From Edaphobacter modestus (lineage in GTDB: Bacteria; Acidobacteriota; Terriglobia; Terriglobales; Acidobacteriaceae): DNA of 64,000 nucleotides. Below, in pieces: positions 63,421 to 64,000 of the stretch; the first letter of the stretch is position 1; the number at the start of each line of letters is the position of its first letter. The notes below the pieces were generated by a model. It was not told the DNA's origin. It was given only the letters and a program-made list of their open reading frames with translations, and did not search any database. The stretch spans positions 5,766,001-5,830,000 of the forward strand of contig NZ_SHKW01000001.1 of the NCBI RefSeq assembly GCF_004217555.1, given 5' to 3'. Both the position numbers and the translations under genes were made by a program.

Positions 63421-63692
63421 GAATCTCGCGCGACAAGGTCAATAAGCTCGCCCATACGGTCGCCGATACCCTGGCCGAAATTCCGGAGTGCGACTTCCTC
63501 GAGGACCGGAACACGATCCGTCAGGAGGCCCGCAAGGCGCTCGAAAAGCTGCTGACGGAAGAGACGAAGATCGATGCGGCCGCGCGCCAGAAGATCGCTT
63601 CGCAGCGCAAGATCATTCTCGAAGGCTCCCAGGAGTGGGACATCCTCTACCGCAAGTACTACAACGATGAGGTCAAGAAACTCGGCCTCTAG
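63417..63692 (+). CDS. DUF507 protein, second of a tandem pair
   Basis: The 91-residue paralogue begins MRISRDKVNKLAHTVADTLA (GTG start) and contains TIRQEARKALEKLLTEETKID and WDILYRKYYNDEVKKLGL. It shares the DUF507 fold with its upstream neighbour but differs clearly in sequence, so the duplication is old. The tRNA-Glu pair follows 101 bases later. Confidence 0.82.
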   Translation: MRISRDKVNKLAHTVADTLAEIPECDFLEDRNTIRQEARKALEKLLTEETKIDAAARQKIASQRKIILEGSQEWDILYRKYYNDEVKKLGL

Positions 63693-63793
63693 GCACCGGC
63701 GGAGATCCGCGGCAAAAGCATCGCGGAGCCACGCCATAGGCTCGATAAAACTGCTATAATCAATTCATTGCAGCAGAGATTCTTCTCTGCGAT

Positions 63794-63870
<77 letters not shown>

Positions 63871-63894
63871 AGTCCTCCGCAAGCCGAAGCCTTT

Positions 63895-63971
63895 GGCGCC
63901 ATGGTGTAACTGGTTAACACGCGGCCCTTTCAAGGCTGAGAGTACGGGTTCGATCCCCGTTGGCGCTACCA
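63895..63971 (+). tRNA. tRNA-Glu (anticodon TTC)
   Basis: The gene is similar to the preceding one: acceptor GGCGCCA / TGGCGCT (again a G-U first pair), anticodon arm CGGCC-CTTTCAA-GGCTG (TTC), the same T arm and encoded CCA. It lies 24 bases after the CTC gene and is probably co-transcribed. Confidence 0.92.
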
Positions 63972-64000
63972 CCCCTTACAGACAATCTTTTTTGCGACAT

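Overview
The window reads as chromosomal DNA of an acidobacterium, most likely family Acidobacteriaceae (Terriglobus / Edaphobacter / Granulicella type). This is an inference from gene content: a winged-helix/WD40-like sensor protein, a carboxypeptidase-regulatory-like TonB-dependent receptor, a DUF1800 protein, Tat-exported Gfo/Idh/MocA oxidoreductases, tandem DUF507 genes, a squalene/hopanoid locus and an Ig-like/PQQ-propeller lipoprotein. Coding density is high, both strands are used, and many genes overlap by 4 bases.

Left part (1-8.4 kb): a truncated secreted-protein gene, an intact winged-helix/beta-propeller gene and the remnant 5' end of a second copy. Next comes a cryptic integrated element (about 3.05-8.3 kb) abutting the 3' end of a tRNA-Glu gene. 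It carries a split primase (CHC2 zinc finger, then TOPRIM/DUF3631 ATPase), an excisionase-like small HTH protein, a small protein with a TubC-N-like start, a divergently transcribed Cys4 zinc-finger protein, a strong palindromic operator and a tyrosine integrase with three inactivating lesions. No capsid or conjugation genes are present, so it resembles a degenerate phage-satellite or small integrative element.

8.5-31 kb: queuosine-precursor transporter; RND efflux adaptor and pump; an amidinotransferase-fold hydrolase preceded by an Arg-box-like palindrome; the NHEJ pair LigD/Ku; a 2-keto-4-pentenoate hydratase-like protein; the methionine-sulfoxide repair pair MsrP/MsrQ; DUF1800; YjbR-like; Tat cupin; a small membrane protein; two tandem Gfo/Idh/MocA oxidoreductases; a TonB-dependent receptor; and PdxH.

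31-43.4 kb: a PIG-L deacetylase overlapping rnhB, and the ribosomal locus rpsP-khpA-rimM-trmD-rplS, interrupted between rimM and trmD by an outer-membrane-protein gene on the opposite strand. Then PilZ plus an atypical LuxR-type regulator, YceI, an MFS carrier, phenylalanine hydroxylase, a flavin reductase-like protein and an MlaF/MlaE-type lipid transporter pair.

43.5-60 kb: a translationally coupled operon of a zinc dehydrogenase and hpnC-hpnD-hpnE makes squalene. The radical-SAM enzyme HpnJ, for hopanoid side-chain cyclitol formation, lies 7 kb further on. Between them are a membrane-protein gene with an in-frame stop, a pair of EamA/SMR-like half transporters, a SRPBCC pseudogene with an internal deletion, a potassium-channel-like protein, a PQQ-propeller lipoprotein and two hypothetical proteins. 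Beyond hpnJ is a TolC-like / TPR / HlyD-like export cassette without its inner-membrane pump.

60-64 kb: recJ, a small acidic protein, a 2Fe-2S ferredoxin, two DUF507 genes and two tRNA-Glu genes (CTC and TTC anticodons). No CRISPR array, rRNA or intact insertion sequence was seen.
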